Shown: positions 52,565 to 64,000 of the stretch, one piece after another
Numbering within the stretch: position 1 is the stretch's first letter
Layout: each line of letters begins with the position of its first letter
DNA from: Purshia tridentata
Taxonomy: Eukaryota > Streptophyta > Magnoliopsida > Rosales > Rosaceae
Assembly: GCA_003254885.1 (NCBI GenBank)
Contig: QANT01007846.1
Coordinates: forward strand, 1-64,000
Direction of reading: 5' to 3'
DNA length: 64,000 nt
Notes under the pieces: model-generated
What the model saw: only the letters and a program-made list of their open reading frames with translations
What the model was told of the DNA's origin: nothing
Databases searched by the model: none
Translations under genes and position numbers: made by a program

Positions 52565-54302
52565 ATGGCTGGCGGGAGGGTCTATAGCGGTGGTGCCTCG
52601 TCCAGCTTAAGTGCTTTGCTTCAGAATCAGAGCGGTTCTTGCGCTTCCGAGCCTCTTGATTCTTTGTTCCTTTCTGGGTCTTCTAATTCTTCTTCTACTT
52701 CTACTTCTCCTTTTCTTGGTACACTTTCAGTCCTGTTTTCTACTCTCTTTGTGGTTTTCAGTTATTGGATTGAAGTATCACTCTTTTTTAGTGTCTCTGT
52801 TATGGAGTTTTATTTGTTTCATTAAATATTTATATCTTTTGGGATTTTTACTTCGTTTTTGAACTTTGAACTCATATGGTGTGACACTGTGTGAGTATGA
52901 TGTATCTTTTTGAACAAATTTTTTAACCAATTAAAATTCGCATCTGCTTGACGCTTTGATTGTGTATCTTCTCGTGGGATTTTATAGTCTGGATCAATTC
53001 GGATGCGAATATGGTGTGGGGTTTTATGGTGATTGATAGGTGGATTTGTATGTTGCTGCTTAACTTGTATGTGAATTATTAATGGTTGGAATTTGCATAA
53101 TCTAGGCCCTTGTTGATCTCCCTGTTTATAATTCAGTTAGTCAGCAGTAAGAAAAAAAAAAAAAAAAAGGAATGATGAACTATTTTAGATCAGAGTTGAA
53201 CATGAAATGGGTGTTAATGTTCATTTTCAGACCATCAATGGGATTGTTGAGGAAAACTATGTACCAAGAATACCTTTAGTAATTCAAGAAATGGGTGTTC
53301 ATGTGTGCAGTAAACTAGTTTTGGTGATCCTCTGGAAAATGGTTTTCTAATACGTAGTGTATCTTCTTCAGGTTCAAGATCCATGGTGAGTTTTGAACAT
53401 GTTCGAGGAAATGGATCGAAGAGGTCATTATTTCAATCGTATGAGCATGAAGAGATTGGGGACGAGGACTTGGATGAGTATTTCCAACAACCTGGAAAGA
53501 AGAGGCGGCTGACTGCTGATCAAGTCCAGTTTCTTGAAAAAAGCTTTGACATGGAAAACAAGCTTGAACCTGAAAGAAAAGTCCTGCTTGCAAAGGACCT
53601 TGGCTTGCAGCCTCGCCAGGTTGCGATATGGTTCCAGAACCGCAGGGCAAGGTGGAAGACAAAACAACTGGAAAAGGATTATGAGGCTTTGCAAGCCAAC
53701 TACAACAGTCTCAAGGCTGATTGTGAGAGCTTAGCTAAAGAGAATGATAAACTAAAAGCTGAGGTAGACATTAGTCTCAGTAATTCACTACCTTATTTTC
53801 CATTTATAGTCTTTTGGTTTTGAATATTACATGATATGTTTGAATTGTTTATCAGGTTGTTCACCTCACAGACAAGATGCAGCTCAAAGAGAACGATAGG
53901 GGAAACGCAGAACTTTCTGATACCAACAAATTACCTCAAGAACCACTGCAGAAGCCAATTTCCGATTCAGTCTCAGAGGGTGAAGTATCCAAAGTCTCAG
54001 TTGTGGCCTCTAAGCAGGAAGATCTTAGTTCAGTCAAGAGTGATATATTTGATTCTGCAGACAGCCCACATTACACTGATGGGGTTCACTCTTCACTCTT
54101 GGAACCTGGTGATTCTTCATATGTGTTTGAAGCTGATCAGTCTGACCTTTCCCAAGATGAAGAAGATAACTTGAGCAAAAACCTATTGCCTCCATACATC
54201 TTTCCAAAGCTTGAATATGTTGATTACTCCGACCCTCCTGCAAATTCATGTAATTTTGGATTCCCTGTGGAAGATCATGCCTTTTGGTCCTGGTCTTATT
54301 AA
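52565..54302 (+). CDS. HAT5: Homeodomain-leucine zipper class I transcription factor, HAT5/ATHB1-like
   Basis: Three exons (52565-52718, 53372-53763, 53856-54302) join to 330 codons. After a Ser/Gly-rich N-terminal part and an acidic stretch ([11 protein letters not shown]), the homeodomain occupies about residues 95-150: [39 protein letters not shown] and the recognition helix [18 protein letters not shown]. The leucine zipper follows directly ([22 protein letters not shown], then [14 protein letters not shown]), with heptad spacing typical of HD-Zip I. The C-terminal region is acidic and ends with an aromatic AFWSWSY motif, resembling the AHA-type activation motif of ATHB1. HD-Zip I proteins bind CAATNATTG as dimers and act in growth and stress responses. 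The second intron interrupts the zipper region. Two uORFs lie in the leader. Confidence 0.93.
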
Positions 54303-56504
54303 GTTTCCTTTGGTAAATTCATTTCCTGGGTTATTGTCTTGTTGTTTAAAGTACGGCATAGAAGTGAGAATAAGTAATAAATTCAAGCAATGCCACCATG
54401 ATCCAAATGTGGGGGGTTTAGGTTTTAGTGCAAAAGATGGTTTTTTCCCAATTTGTAATCTTTTTCTTGTTGGGTCTCTTAGTCCTTAATAGACCATTTT
54501 TGTATAATTCTATGGAATGTGATTAAATAAAATTCTCTTGTCCCTCATTTCATGCCCATATTCTGAAATTTTAAAAGGGGAAACAAGAATTCTAACATCT
54601 ACATTTAGCTACATTTATTTTACTGCTTTGCTGAGAATTTGAAACACCTACATTTAGCTGCAGGCTTCATCATTCCAAGTTTCAAAATAAGTTGTAGAAT
54701 GTTCAACCCAAGAGGGAAGCTGTAGATGATTGGCATTCAACTCAATGGGACCTTTCGTATTACTTCTCCTATTCATTGAGACATTGACTTTCACTTTCAG
54801 GGCCAATTTCTGTTTATGGTATTACTGCTCCCATAAGCTTCTTAATGATGTAAATTGTAATGTGCACATTCAATGAGCTGCCATTTGCCAAGTCTGGTCT
54901 ATATTATTGAAGCAGTACTGTATCATATGTCTACACAGAAATCCTAGTTGACTTCCATATTGTTGCTAGATATAAAATCCAGTTGCATCAGTTTCTTGTG
55001 AAGATGATGGAAGCAAGCATCCACACACAGGTATTGATGTTTCTTCATGTTGTGGGGGTCAACTTCATGATGAGTCATCCAGTTTTTTTTTTTTTCCTTT
55101 TTTTATTCGCACTTTTTTCTTCCCTTGTTTGGTGGAAACCAAAGTCACCCTTTGTATTGCACCCTTTCAAGTTTCAACATAGGATGTATGAATTTGCTAA
55201 CCCATGAGCTTAAGCTTCATTGATGTCTTTATTTTGGTAGCTTTATAATAAGAGTTTTGAGAAAAATGGGTAGCTAGTACCTTGTAATGAAGTGATTGTG
55301 ATGTTCTTGCTTTGAGAACTATGATCATAGCCAAATTGCTTTGAGTGTTCTGAAGAAACTTCTCTTGTGTGATCTCTTTAGCAAAAACTTGATCAAACTT
55401 TTTAAATTAGCAATAAGTAAATTGGTCTCGTTGTTTGTTTTGCCAAGTCATGCTAGCTTATTCTTTTAAAGCTGCCTGGCCAAGTCAGAGATCGGTTGCT
55501 TGCTCTCGTAGTTTTATATTGTGTTGGGCAAAATAGGGTTCTTAATTATTTAATTATATGACTATTATTTGTTGCGATATAAATTTAGACAGCAAATTTT
55601 CATAATATCAGTGCAAAACATCTTTGTCACGCGACTCACGCATGGTTTAGCTCCTTTTTCATAATCTGACACGAAATGGGTATCAATTCACACCATGAGC
55701 ATAATTATTAAATTTATTTGACATTAGTGATTTAGTATAAGAGCTAATGGTCTATTTACATGAGACAAATCCATGGCTTAGCCAGAGCTTTCTGTAGGTT
55801 CATTGTTTTGGAGTATTCGTGCATATTTAATGTGTGCTTGATTGAAAAATAATTAAAAAGTTTAAAGCTTTCCATCTTTGTAGCTTCTTCTCCCATAATT
55901 TTATGAACGGAAATTAAATTACATATAAAAATTCGATATCATTGATTCCATATCTTCATTTCCCTTCTTTTTTTATATAGAATCAATCATACTTATCTGT
56001 TCTATACATAAAATTGTATAAATTAATTAGTGTAATAATATTTTGTGAATTTAACTTCTGTGTCATTAGAGAAGGTGTTATTTGGTGTTATTCAGAAAAT
56101 ATAAAAAAATTCTCATTTCAAATTTCTTTATCAAAATTAAAGAATTAAATTTCAAATTTTGAAAGTTTAAAAATATAAAACTTTTAAAAGAATTTTGATT
56201 TCATTGAAAATTAAAATTAAAATAATTGAAATTTTTAATAAAATTTATGTAATTTCTGTTGGGTAACATTTTAAAATCTCAAAAAAATAAAAAATTTTAA
56301 AATATAATATATTGATTAAAAAAAATCAAAATAATCTGCTTACCATTTTTTTTTTTTGCTAAGACAAAAAAACAACAAGCTTATTTACCCTTTATTTATA
56401 TCCCCATATCTTACGGCACAAAAAGTCTAGCCATAGATATGATGGCAAGTGTCCCTTCTTCTCGGATCACGAGGCACTTTCTTAAATACCCACGCTGATG
56501 GGGT

Positions 56505-56940
56505 TTCGACGTGTGGCCACCACGTGTACGGCTGCGATCGGCAGATCTCGTCGTCTTAGCAACCCCGTTTGCCCTTTGAATAGCATCACCATCAAGACAG
56601 CGTCCACCAAGCAACCTCCCGCGGAATCTTTCACCTCGGTGGGCCCCCACCGACTTGGACGTTTTCTCACACGTGTCGAAAAATCAATGACCTGATTGGA
56701 GGATTGGGTCAAAATAGGGCCGGGCCCACCACCTGCTGTAGTTAATGGTTAATTAATCCATTTTTTAATCTTAAAGGGTTTGAATACAGATAAGCATGGA
56801 ATGGAGGGATGTATGGGAGTGGGCCCAAGAAAGCTAAGGGTATGGGAGTGGACGCATCTGTCCCATGTACCATGTCTCCTATCAACCTGACGTCACACCA
56901 CACGGGTCTGGTTGCTTTCTTTGGGCCCATTATGCACGTG
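56505..56940. promoter_or_regulatory. Cluster of ACGT-core motifs in GC-rich spacer
   Basis: GACGTGTGG (56508-56516), CCACGTGT (56520-56528), CACACGTGT (56671-56679), the palindrome TGACGTCA (56888-56895) and GCACGTGCC (56935-56943) lie within 440 bases. These are bZIP/bHLH-type cores. The patch is richer in GC than its flanks but no gene start is evident beside it. It may be a distal regulatory region or a remnant promoter. Confidence 0.3.
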
Positions 56941-57924
56941 CCAATGGGCCTGTGGCCCTTTTCTTCTATTTTTTCTTTGCTTTTTCTTTTTAATTCATTA
57001 ATGCCATGGCTTTTAGTTTATTTTTAAATTTTTTGGTGGAGAGCTTGTCAAGGATGTCACTGCCTTTTACAAATTTGTTTACTGCACCAAGAATTGGACT
57101 GAATGACTAATCACAGCTATAAAGCTATGCATGCTTTGGATTCATTTCGTTCCTTTTGTTTTGCATATTTCAATTATTCTTATTATGTTTGTTTATTTAT
57201 TTATATATTGTTTATCGAACATGTCAAATACTGGTAGTATTCAATCAATAAACTTAGTGTACAGTCTGCTATATACATTGACAGAAATCCAAAACGTAAA
57301 GGCTGCAACGGAGGGGGAGGTAACTTTGCAAAGTTGTCTTATTGATACTTTTGGTTCTTCTAAAAGGCTTAGAGAGATAAAGTTGCCCTAAATGGTGCGA
57401 GAGTACAGAGTATACATTAGGATAAGCATAGGTCAACGAACAATCAAATTTTAGACATAATATAAGATCAACGGCAGAAGAATTAATAGAGGCTTTGGAT
57501 TCGAGAAAATATGATGAAAATACTTATTGTCTTTGATCAATTTGATGATACGGGGTTAATTTAATTTCGTGTTAGTTTGATATACATTGTTGACTCATTT
57601 CTTAACAACTTAAGTTTTTAGGATTTAGTAGTTTTCTAATATAGTATCAGAGCTTTGTTTATATTTTGTCAGTATTTGTTTGTGCTCAATGTTCATGGAC
57701 CATGGCAAATAGATATTTTAAGACATGATCAATTTTATAACCTAGAACTATAAATGCACTTAGGATCACAATGGAGGTGCATAAAAGAAATATATCTTTT
57801 TGGTTTTGTTTTAATCACATTTTATAATGAAACTAAGCTCAATGGAAAGGCAGGAATGAACTAACAATTTCGTGATCACACTGTTCGAATGGAGAAAACA
57901 GTAAACTGGTTAAAATCTTTATAC

Positions 57925-58135
57925 AATCGTATAACATTGCATTTGTTTATAGTAACAGAAGTGCCTGCCCAGGCTTTCTATTGTTCATTTTTATAATCCC
58001 ACAAGCTTTAAACGTTGAACTCAGATGGAATATTGTATTTGTATGCTACATGTTGGTGAGGCACTGAGCTCAAAATTTGAAGTCCTCCTACATGCATGTA
58101 CACACCATCTGCCGTAGCGATGGCCTTGAGAAGAT
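57925..58135 (-). pseudogene. Degraded duplicate of the last exon and 3' UTR of the HPP gene
   Basis: On the minus strand the words CAGATGGTGT, CTTCAAATTTTGAGCTCAG and CAAATACAATATT(C/G) occur in the same order as in the functional 3' end at 58395-58695. Blocks around TATACAATC(G/A)TAT and CTTTCTATT(G/A)TTCATTT also match. The exon copy has lost its reading frame after a few codons. It is a decayed tandem duplicate lying downstream of the real gene end. Confidence 0.65.
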
Positions 58136-58648
58136 TGAGAGTAGCTGCAGATGGTGTCCTGCTTCTCAAATTCAGTGAAACAAACATCATTCGTTAGAGG
58201 AATTTCTACATGAAGAAATTTTAAAAGGTATAATGAAGTTGCAATCAAATTAAATTTATGATCTTGAACTAAAACAAATTGAGTTTACACTCTTCAAGTT
58301 TTTTATGACATCAGTTTTAGAACCTGGAAAGCTGGAACTATCAATAACACACTTAGGAACACAACTGAGGTGTCTCCAACAAGTTCTTTCGCACTAATTT
58401 ATACAATCATATGACATTACATTATTGTTTACAGTGGTGCTTGCTTGCTTTCTATTATTCATTTAAATTTGTATAGTACTGGAGCATTGCTGCGATTGGT
58501 GGGGAGTGATAATGCTCATCCAAGGAAACCCAATGCCTCCCAACAAGCCTTCTTTCAAAATTGAGCTCAGATCGAACATTGTATTTGTATTTGGAACATT
58601 GCTTTGCTGAGGCACTGATCAGCAAAGCATGTAGTGTTTGTTTACAGC

Positions 58649-60469
58649 TCAAAATTTGAAGTTGTCCTTCAAGTACAACACCATCTGTTGCTGCAACAAA
58701 ATTGGGACAAAGAAAGTGAGACCACCCATTAATGAATAAATTTTGGGTTTTGCAACCACAATTCTACTAATATATATACATATACCCTGTTACTGGCTGC
58801 TTATGTAGTAAGTATGATGGACTTTATTAATTGTATTATCTGAAAGTGATCAAGTTTGTACACAAAAAACTCTCTTTCTATATATGACATTTGATTTTTC
58901 TTTTATCAGATTTGTTTGAAATCAAACATAGTTTTCAGGGAGTGATAAGTTAAGGAACTTACGATCAAGCAAAGAAGAATACATCCGGCAGCACCAGGGA
59001 ACAAAGCATACCAAATACTCAAGTGATGCAACTTAGCTCCATCAATGAACAGTATAGGCAAGCTTGCAGCTGCCAATTCATCACTATATATGTAAGTTGT
59101 ATGCTTAATACTAAGTACGAGTTTGCAGACTTTCATTACCAGTAAATTGAAAAACCAAGTGGGTAGGTATAAATTACCTGGAGGATGTGTGGAACGTGTG
59201 TATATCATGAAAGCAATGGATGCAGCCAGGGCAAAGCTCCTAGCAAGCCATCCTGGCCCAAATATAGAAAATGCTAGAACTCCAATGGCTGCACAACCTA
59301 TTTGAGCCATGAACATGTTATATTTCTGCAACACCACAAAGGACATCCCAACGCTTTAGGCCAACTTCAAGTCAAAGATACAAGTCTAGCTATTAACAAT
59401 TCTCGGTACATGTAAACTGCAAAGTTGGATTTGGGCCAATATAATAGACACACAGATTCATGCAAGTAAAAGACTGCAATGACAAAGTGATGGAATAGGT
59501 CTCTATTAGGCCCAATAATGAATTTCTTGAAACTGGACTCAAATTTCTGCTCACTAGTTTTCATATTTTTTGGTAGTTGTCTAATATTTGTACACAAGTC
59601 AGTCACTAGTTGTGAACCAAAAGTCAGTCGCTAGATGAAAGCAACTTATGTTTTGTGGCTGTTATTGATCACCAAATAGTTAAAAGAAAAAAGAAAAAGA
59701 AATTATGGCTAATTTAGATTCATGTAGTATGAGAAGGGTCATAGAGAGGTGAAAGAACCAACCCGTGCAGCTGGGGAGGAGGGAGTGGCAAAGAGGACAG
59801 CAGAAACAGCCCCCAAAGGTGCAATTGTCATTGAAATTCCTTTTGGTGACAGTAACTCATCCATCCTTCCCATTATTGCCATTGCAGCAAAAGCCCCTGT
59901 TTTGCATATGAATTTTAAATATCTGTTCTAATTAATGTCTACTCTGAGGTCACAAATAATGTAATTTTCAATCTAATTAAGATAAAATACATATCAATGT
60001 AGGACTAGAAAACTGGTGGGCAAATTAAGCAACAAAGTAAAAGCTCAATTTCATAAAAGGCTACAATCTGTATTGCAATTTGCAACCAAACACATTTATT
60101 ATGACCTCTAAGACTCTAACCTGCAGAAGGCCAAAGAATGTCGCTGAGGGAAGGAGCAGCTGAACCCTTGTCAGGTTTCCAACTATCCCAAAGTGGTGAA
60201 GGTGCAGCCACATTGCTTGAGGCCACAATCCCATATTTTTGACTTGTTCTTCTTTTTGTGTTCCTTGAGCTTCTGCTGTTTATATATTCCAAACCAAGAG
60301 ACATCTCCAACTCAATCCTTCTGTTTCCATTTAACTTGTTGTGAAATTTCAGTGAATTACTTGGTGAAGAAAAGGGGTGCAAAGATGCAGAGAATGTTGG
60401 CTTTGTACAAGTGGTATTGTGGTGAAGATGGTGTTGGTGATAACTAGTCCTCCTCAGTTGCATGCCCAT
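58649..60469 (-). CDS. HPP-family integral membrane protein, chloroplast (NITR2-like)
   Basis: Five exons on the minus strand (60469-60121, 59896-59763, 59325-59178, 59069-58963, 58690-58649) join to 259 codons. The first 75 residues are rich in Ser, Asn, His and Arg with few acids, fitting a transit peptide. The HPP domain follows: LWDSWKPDKG...SLSDILWPSAGAFAAMAIMGRMDELLSPKGISMTI-type start, LGAVSAVLFATPSSPAARKYNMFMAQIGCAA, then THPPGAASLPILFIDG (the name-giving HPP) and WYALFPGAAGCILLCLI. Four membrane segments are expected. The last exon is 14 codons and ends DNFKF. Arabidopsis relatives At5g62720 and At3g47980 (NITR2;1, NITR2;2) are chloroplast-envelope nitrite transporters. Assignment of nitrite transport here is by homology. 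The leader has a (GA)n tract (60551-60577). Confidence 0.9.
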
Positions 60470-61275
60470 CTTTCTCTCTCTTTCTCTTCCTCTTGTTCCA
60501 GGTGGGTTTGATTTCTTACAAAGAATGACACATTACACATACGAGAGTCAGCGAGAGAGAGAGAGAGAGAGAGAGGGAGCTGTAGCTATCTGGCCTTTGA
60601 GAGTTGAAAACCAGAGTTTGAATGAGGTGAGGTGGTCTTTTGGAGAAGTCGAAAGGCCATTGGATTTGGTCGGGACATTTTGCCACACAACTTGATTCAT
60701 GGAAGTAAATACCAGCAAATTACTTGAAAATTAAACACCTCGTGAACTCAGACACCCACAACCACAAAATTTGGATGGAGGATCAATGCAGAGTCTTGAG
60801 TCTCCAGGCCTAGCGCCTTCTTTGTTTTGTTTTGCTCTATTTTGGGCCTCTGCAAACAGCTCGGCCCAAGTCAAATTAGCTGGGCTAACCAAGATGGAAG
60901 AGCCATTTTGTGGGCTAACAAATTTACCACCGCACGAACAAACAGTACTCCCAAATAAAAAAATTAGATAAGAAGTCATTTTATTTTTTTTGGGCTGGAA
61001 CTTAAGATTTAAACTGATTGAGTTTGGGCTTACAAAGTTACAGCTTACTTTACAATTATTTATTTTTCACCCTTTCCCTGTTGTTTTGGGATTCTTCATT
61101 GTTTCCTTTTCCATATTGGATTTCTTAAGTTGCTTAATTCCTATATTATACATACATATATTCAGTACTTGTATGGGTAAATCGATCAAAACAGTGTATA
61201 AACTGAAAGTGGGCTAATTAGCTATCTATTCGATCTAGTGCTATATATATAGTTTCTGCGCGGCTAGTGCACGCC
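60470..61275. other. Divergent spacer between the HPP and F-box genes
   Basis: Holds the HPP leader with a (GA)n microsatellite at 60551-60577 and the upstream region of the F-box locus, with a TATA-like TATATATAG near 61243-61251. No gene is visible. Confidence 0.5.
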
Positions 61276-62643
61276 ATGGGATTGAAAGGTGGTGATACTC
61301 GTATTACTGCGCACAACACAGGTGAGTCTCATCGCATAAAAAGACCTAAAAGATCATCATCGCCATCAACCGGAGGATCATCAATTAAATTAACCACAAT
61401 AATTAATGATCTTTCTGACGCTATATTGGTTGAAATTCTGTGTCGACTTCCTAAAAACTTGGCCTTTCAATGCATGGTTGTGTCCAAGCGTTGGTTCACT
61501 CTCATCTCTGATGATCCATATTTCTTGGCCGTTTTCTATGTCTCCAAAGTGTTAACCAAACCCCTGTTGCACATACTCTCATCTTCCCGGATAGAAATCA
61601 CCACAAAATCGAATATCTTCCCATCTTGGCCGAGTCTCCAATTTTCCCCCCACGTAGTTTTGATAATGAGTGCCAATTTGTGGTACTAGCGACTTATAAT
61701 GACTTGGTTTTATGCTGTGCAAGGGGGGATTTTGAACGTGATTACTACATCTGGAATGTATACACCAACCAATGTGTTGCTCTTCCTTCTGCCCCTCCTG
61801 GATGCCACGAGCAAATACGAGTGGGATTCATCTGCGATCCCTTCTATGATCAAGTCGACGAAACAACATTCAACATTAATTATGAGTATAGTTTTAGGGT
61901 TGTGCGAATTATTCCTCAAAAATTTTCATCAGGAGTTACTTCGTCCCTATTCAACATGGAAATCTTCTCTTCTGAGGATGGTAAATGGACGCAGTCGGTT
62001 GTATTAAGCCCACGAAGCTTTTGTTTTGATTCTTTGATTCCCCATATAGGGCTTGTTCACCTGGGAATGTTGTATTGGTGTAGTTTTGATGGCTTTATCA
62101 TTGGGTTGGATCCCTACAATCACTCCTGCCCTACCAATAATAATATTGATGATAATGATCACAAATATTATTATTGTCGTTACATAGATAAGCCTAAAGA
62201 TGGTATTTATATGACCATTTGTCTTGTTAGCTGTGTGCCCGTCGACAGGGTGTCTGCGAACATGCGAGTTGTCCGATTGTCTTGGTGTTTGGGAGTTCAA
62301 TGATGATGATGATGATGATGATGACCCATGGAGTTTGACAGAGTTAGCTTCCTTGGAGGACATGGTCTCTGAAAATCCATTGTTCACTAAATGGAAATAT
62401 GGGCGCTGGATAAACAATGTGACGGTGCTAGGTTTCGACCCAAATAACAAGGATAATGTGTATCTACAATTGGTTCAACACCTTGTGATGTGCAACATTC
62501 ATACAAAAACTTTAGAGGAGGTTAAGGCTACCACCACACCCTATAATGTTTGTTCCGGCTCGCGGCAAAGCCTCCTCTTCCCATATGTGCTTCCATGGTG
62601 GCCCACACCAGTTCCGAGATCGAGTACTATACTAACAACCTAG
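61276..62643 (+). pseudogene. F-box protein gene with two frame changes
   Basis: Starts with ATG at 61276. An F-box motif is clear near residues 43-80: INDLSDAILVEILCRLPKNL, then VSKRWFTLISDDPYF. F-box proteins link substrates to SCF ubiquitin ligases. The coding signal then continues in another frame from about 61600 (HHKIEYLP, ESPIFPPRSFDNE, WNVYTNQCVALPSAPPG, the F-box-associated part with LFNMEIFSSEDGKW) to about 62212. After that it returns to the first frame (LSDCLGVWEFNDDDD, WINNVTVLGFDPNNKD) up to the stop at 62641-62643. No splice sites explain the changes. Either this is a recently inactivated member of a fast-turnover family or the sequence has two indel errors. A direct repeat of about 38 bases (62564-62601 and 62655-62692) spans its end. 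Confidence 0.65.
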
Positions 62644-62692
62644 CTCCCACCGCCGGCAAAGCCTCCTCTTACCATATGTGCTTTCATGGTAG
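62564..62692. repeat. Direct repeat at the 3' end of the F-box locus
   Basis: GGCAAAGCCTCCTCTTCCCA...CCATGGTGG (62564-62601) and GGCAAAGCCTCCTCTTACCA...TCATGGTAGG (62655-62692) are near-identical with a 91-base period. The stop codon of the F-box frame lies between the copies. Confidence 0.8.
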
Positions 62693-63637
62693 GAACGTGT
62701 CTTTCAACCTTTCTAATAAATTTATAAAAAAAAAATTTAGCTCCAAATGTAAAACCCTAAAATTTAATATATTTACTCTTCTTTACATATCCTTCATATC
62801 TAGTTTATTATTTTCATAATTTGTATTAAATTAGAATTGATCATTATTATATATGCTACAACTTGAATGCTAGACTTGATCTGGAAAGGCAATATCAACG
62901 TATAGCTTCTTGGTTTGTGTTTGGCTATGTGGGTAGGCATCAAGAACAATTTAGATTTTGGCAATATTGTGTAATGCTTGATCTCATGAATCTTAGAGTG
63001 GACTTTCTATGTCATTGAGACACAACTTTTGAGGTTTATAATCTTTTTCTCATCGGTATATCATTGAAAATCTCACCATACATGTGACGTACACGACTAC
63101 TTTACTGAAAAATTTAAAATTCATAATTTTTATGTTCTCTAAATCTTAAAAAATTATAATTTTATACGTTGTGAGGCTGATCAAACAATGATTACTATTG
63201 GCCATGTCATCATCTGATCTCAACAGACAACATGTCAATAGCTAAGGCTGCAAGTTTACGTTCAAACTCAAGTGCATGTTTCTTGATCTGTGACCTAATT
63301 TGCCTATATTATAGCCTCTAACCAGTCTCCATATTACTCTTCTTTTGCGGCAACGACACCTTGGATTGAAAACCCATCTTCTAAACACATGCAATAATAC
63401 ATACCAAATCACCTGCAAGCCCTTGTTAAACTTGGAAATAATATTGACATATGTATGGTCTTTTTCGGTGAGATCGATCACATCGAAAGGGTGTTAAGTG
63501 AGAGATGAAGCAGAATGATTGCTATGGTACGTGTACAAGAAGATGGGTTTTCAATTTTAGCTTTAAAATCTATGCCAGCAATCAGGTTTTTGATTATCCG
63601 ATACAACATAATAATTAACTTCACTTTTGATGTTTAG
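62693..63637. other. Spacer before the AVT1-like gene
   Basis: AT-rich spacer. Upstream exons of the AVT1-like gene may lie near 63500, but I could not identify one that splices in frame to 63638. Confidence 0.4.
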
Positions 63638-64000
63638 TTCATCGCAGAGCTAATTGATGAGCTTCCACGTATAGATCAACCTCAAGGAACAAGTTTCTTG
63701 AAGACTTGCTTCAATGGACTCAATGCCCTATCGGGTTCGATCTTGATTACAATCCCCTATGCACTATCAAAAGCTGGATGGTTTAGCCTTATTCTTCTTG
63801 TTTTAGTGGCAATCATAACTTTCTACACTGGAATACTTCTCATAAAATGCACGAATAGCACCGACACACCAATGAAGACATATCTTGAAATTGGTTTCTA
63901 TGCATTTGGCAAAAAGGCTGAATTATCACAGCCATTTTCTTATATCCAGAGCTCTATCTAGTTCCAACCGGAATTTTGATAATGGAAGCTGATAACCTAA
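63638..64000 (+). pseudogene. AVT1-like vacuolar amino acid transporter, partial at the window edge and frame-disrupted
   Basis: An exon begins after TGTTTAG (63631-63637) and encodes IAELIDELPRIDQPQGTSFL, KTCFNGLNALSG, ITIPYALSKAGWFSLILLVL and FYTGILLIKCTN, the first membrane helices of AVT1-type transporters of the AAAP family, which move neutral amino acids across the tonoplast. After AFGKKAE (about 63910-63924) the family sequence continues in another frame (IFLYPELYLVPTG, ILIMEADNL) to the edge of the window. One indel of net one base would account for it. It may be a pseudogene or a sequence error; the rest lies outside. The usual glycine in SGVGIL-type motifs is replaced (SGSILI). Confidence 0.6.

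Larger units (their letters stand above)
54303..58648. other. Convergent interval of 4.3 kb between HD-Zip and HPP genes
   Basis: The first kilobase should hold the HD-Zip 3' UTR. 55500-56340 is very AT-rich. 56400-56960 is a GC-richer patch with several ACGT-core motifs. 57925-58135 is a degraded copy of the 3' end of the HPP gene. No intact coding gene is supported. Confidence 0.5.

Overview
This is nuclear DNA of a dicot plant. The genes are split by many AT-rich GT-AG introns, the spacers are AT-rich, and all recognisable proteins are angiosperm families, including chloroplast and mitochondrial proteins encoded in the nucleus. Gene density is high (about 17 loci in 64 kb) and repeats are few. 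A rosid, possibly Rosaceae, fits the protein sequences, but I cannot fix the species. Two short N/poly-A junctions (near 1680 and 40375) show this is an assembled scaffold.

Layout, left to right. 1-7 kb: P5C dehydrogenase (ALDH12A1, +, 16 exons). 8-9.3 kb: an intronless-CDS plant protein that I do not recognise (+). 10-12.4 kb: short-form tRNase Z (TRZ1, -) with a duplicated leader. 13-14 kb: a RING-H2 protein (+) and a decayed partial copy. 15-22.2 kb: a proline-rich P-loop protein of the YLPM1 type (+, 13 exons). 23.5-28.1 kb: isochorismate synthase (ICS, +, 15 exons) with a solo LTR in one intron. 29 kb: a doubtful gene relic. 30.3-31 kb: a membrane-anchored small heat-shock/RTM2-like protein (+). 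33-36.2 kb: QUIRKY-type MCTP (+, one exon). 37.3-38.7 kb: a VDAC missing several N-terminal strands (+). 39.2-40.9 kb: HIR protein (-). 43.2-43.9 kb: RIQ2-like thylakoid protein (+). 45-47.6 kb: NPF4.6-like transporter (-). 52.5-54.3 kb: HD-Zip I factor of the HAT5/ATHB1 type with a leader uORF (+). 58.6-60.5 kb: HPP-family plastid membrane protein (NITR2-like, -) with a duplicated 3' end. 61.3-62.6 kb: frame-disrupted F-box gene (+). 63.6-64 kb: start of a frame-disrupted AVT1-like amino-acid transporter (+), cut by the window edge.

The genes do not form one pathway. What ties them together is ancestry: TRZ1, ICS1, QKY and RIQ2 are consecutive loci in Arabidopsis (At1g74700-At1g74730), HIR and NPF4.6 are neighbours there (At1g69840-At1g69850), and ALDH12A1, the YLPM-like P-loop gene and HPP/NITR2;1 lie in the At5g62 region. 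The window therefore looks like a pre-fractionation gene order that Arabidopsis has split among duplicated blocks.

I found no prokaryotic-type system, CRISPR array or novel gene cluster. The points most worth following are the shortened VDAC, the leader uORFs (HD-Zip, QKY, TRZ1), three GC-AG introns, the interleaved synteny, the duplicated HPP last exon and the coding exon of NPF4.6 that holds only its ATG.
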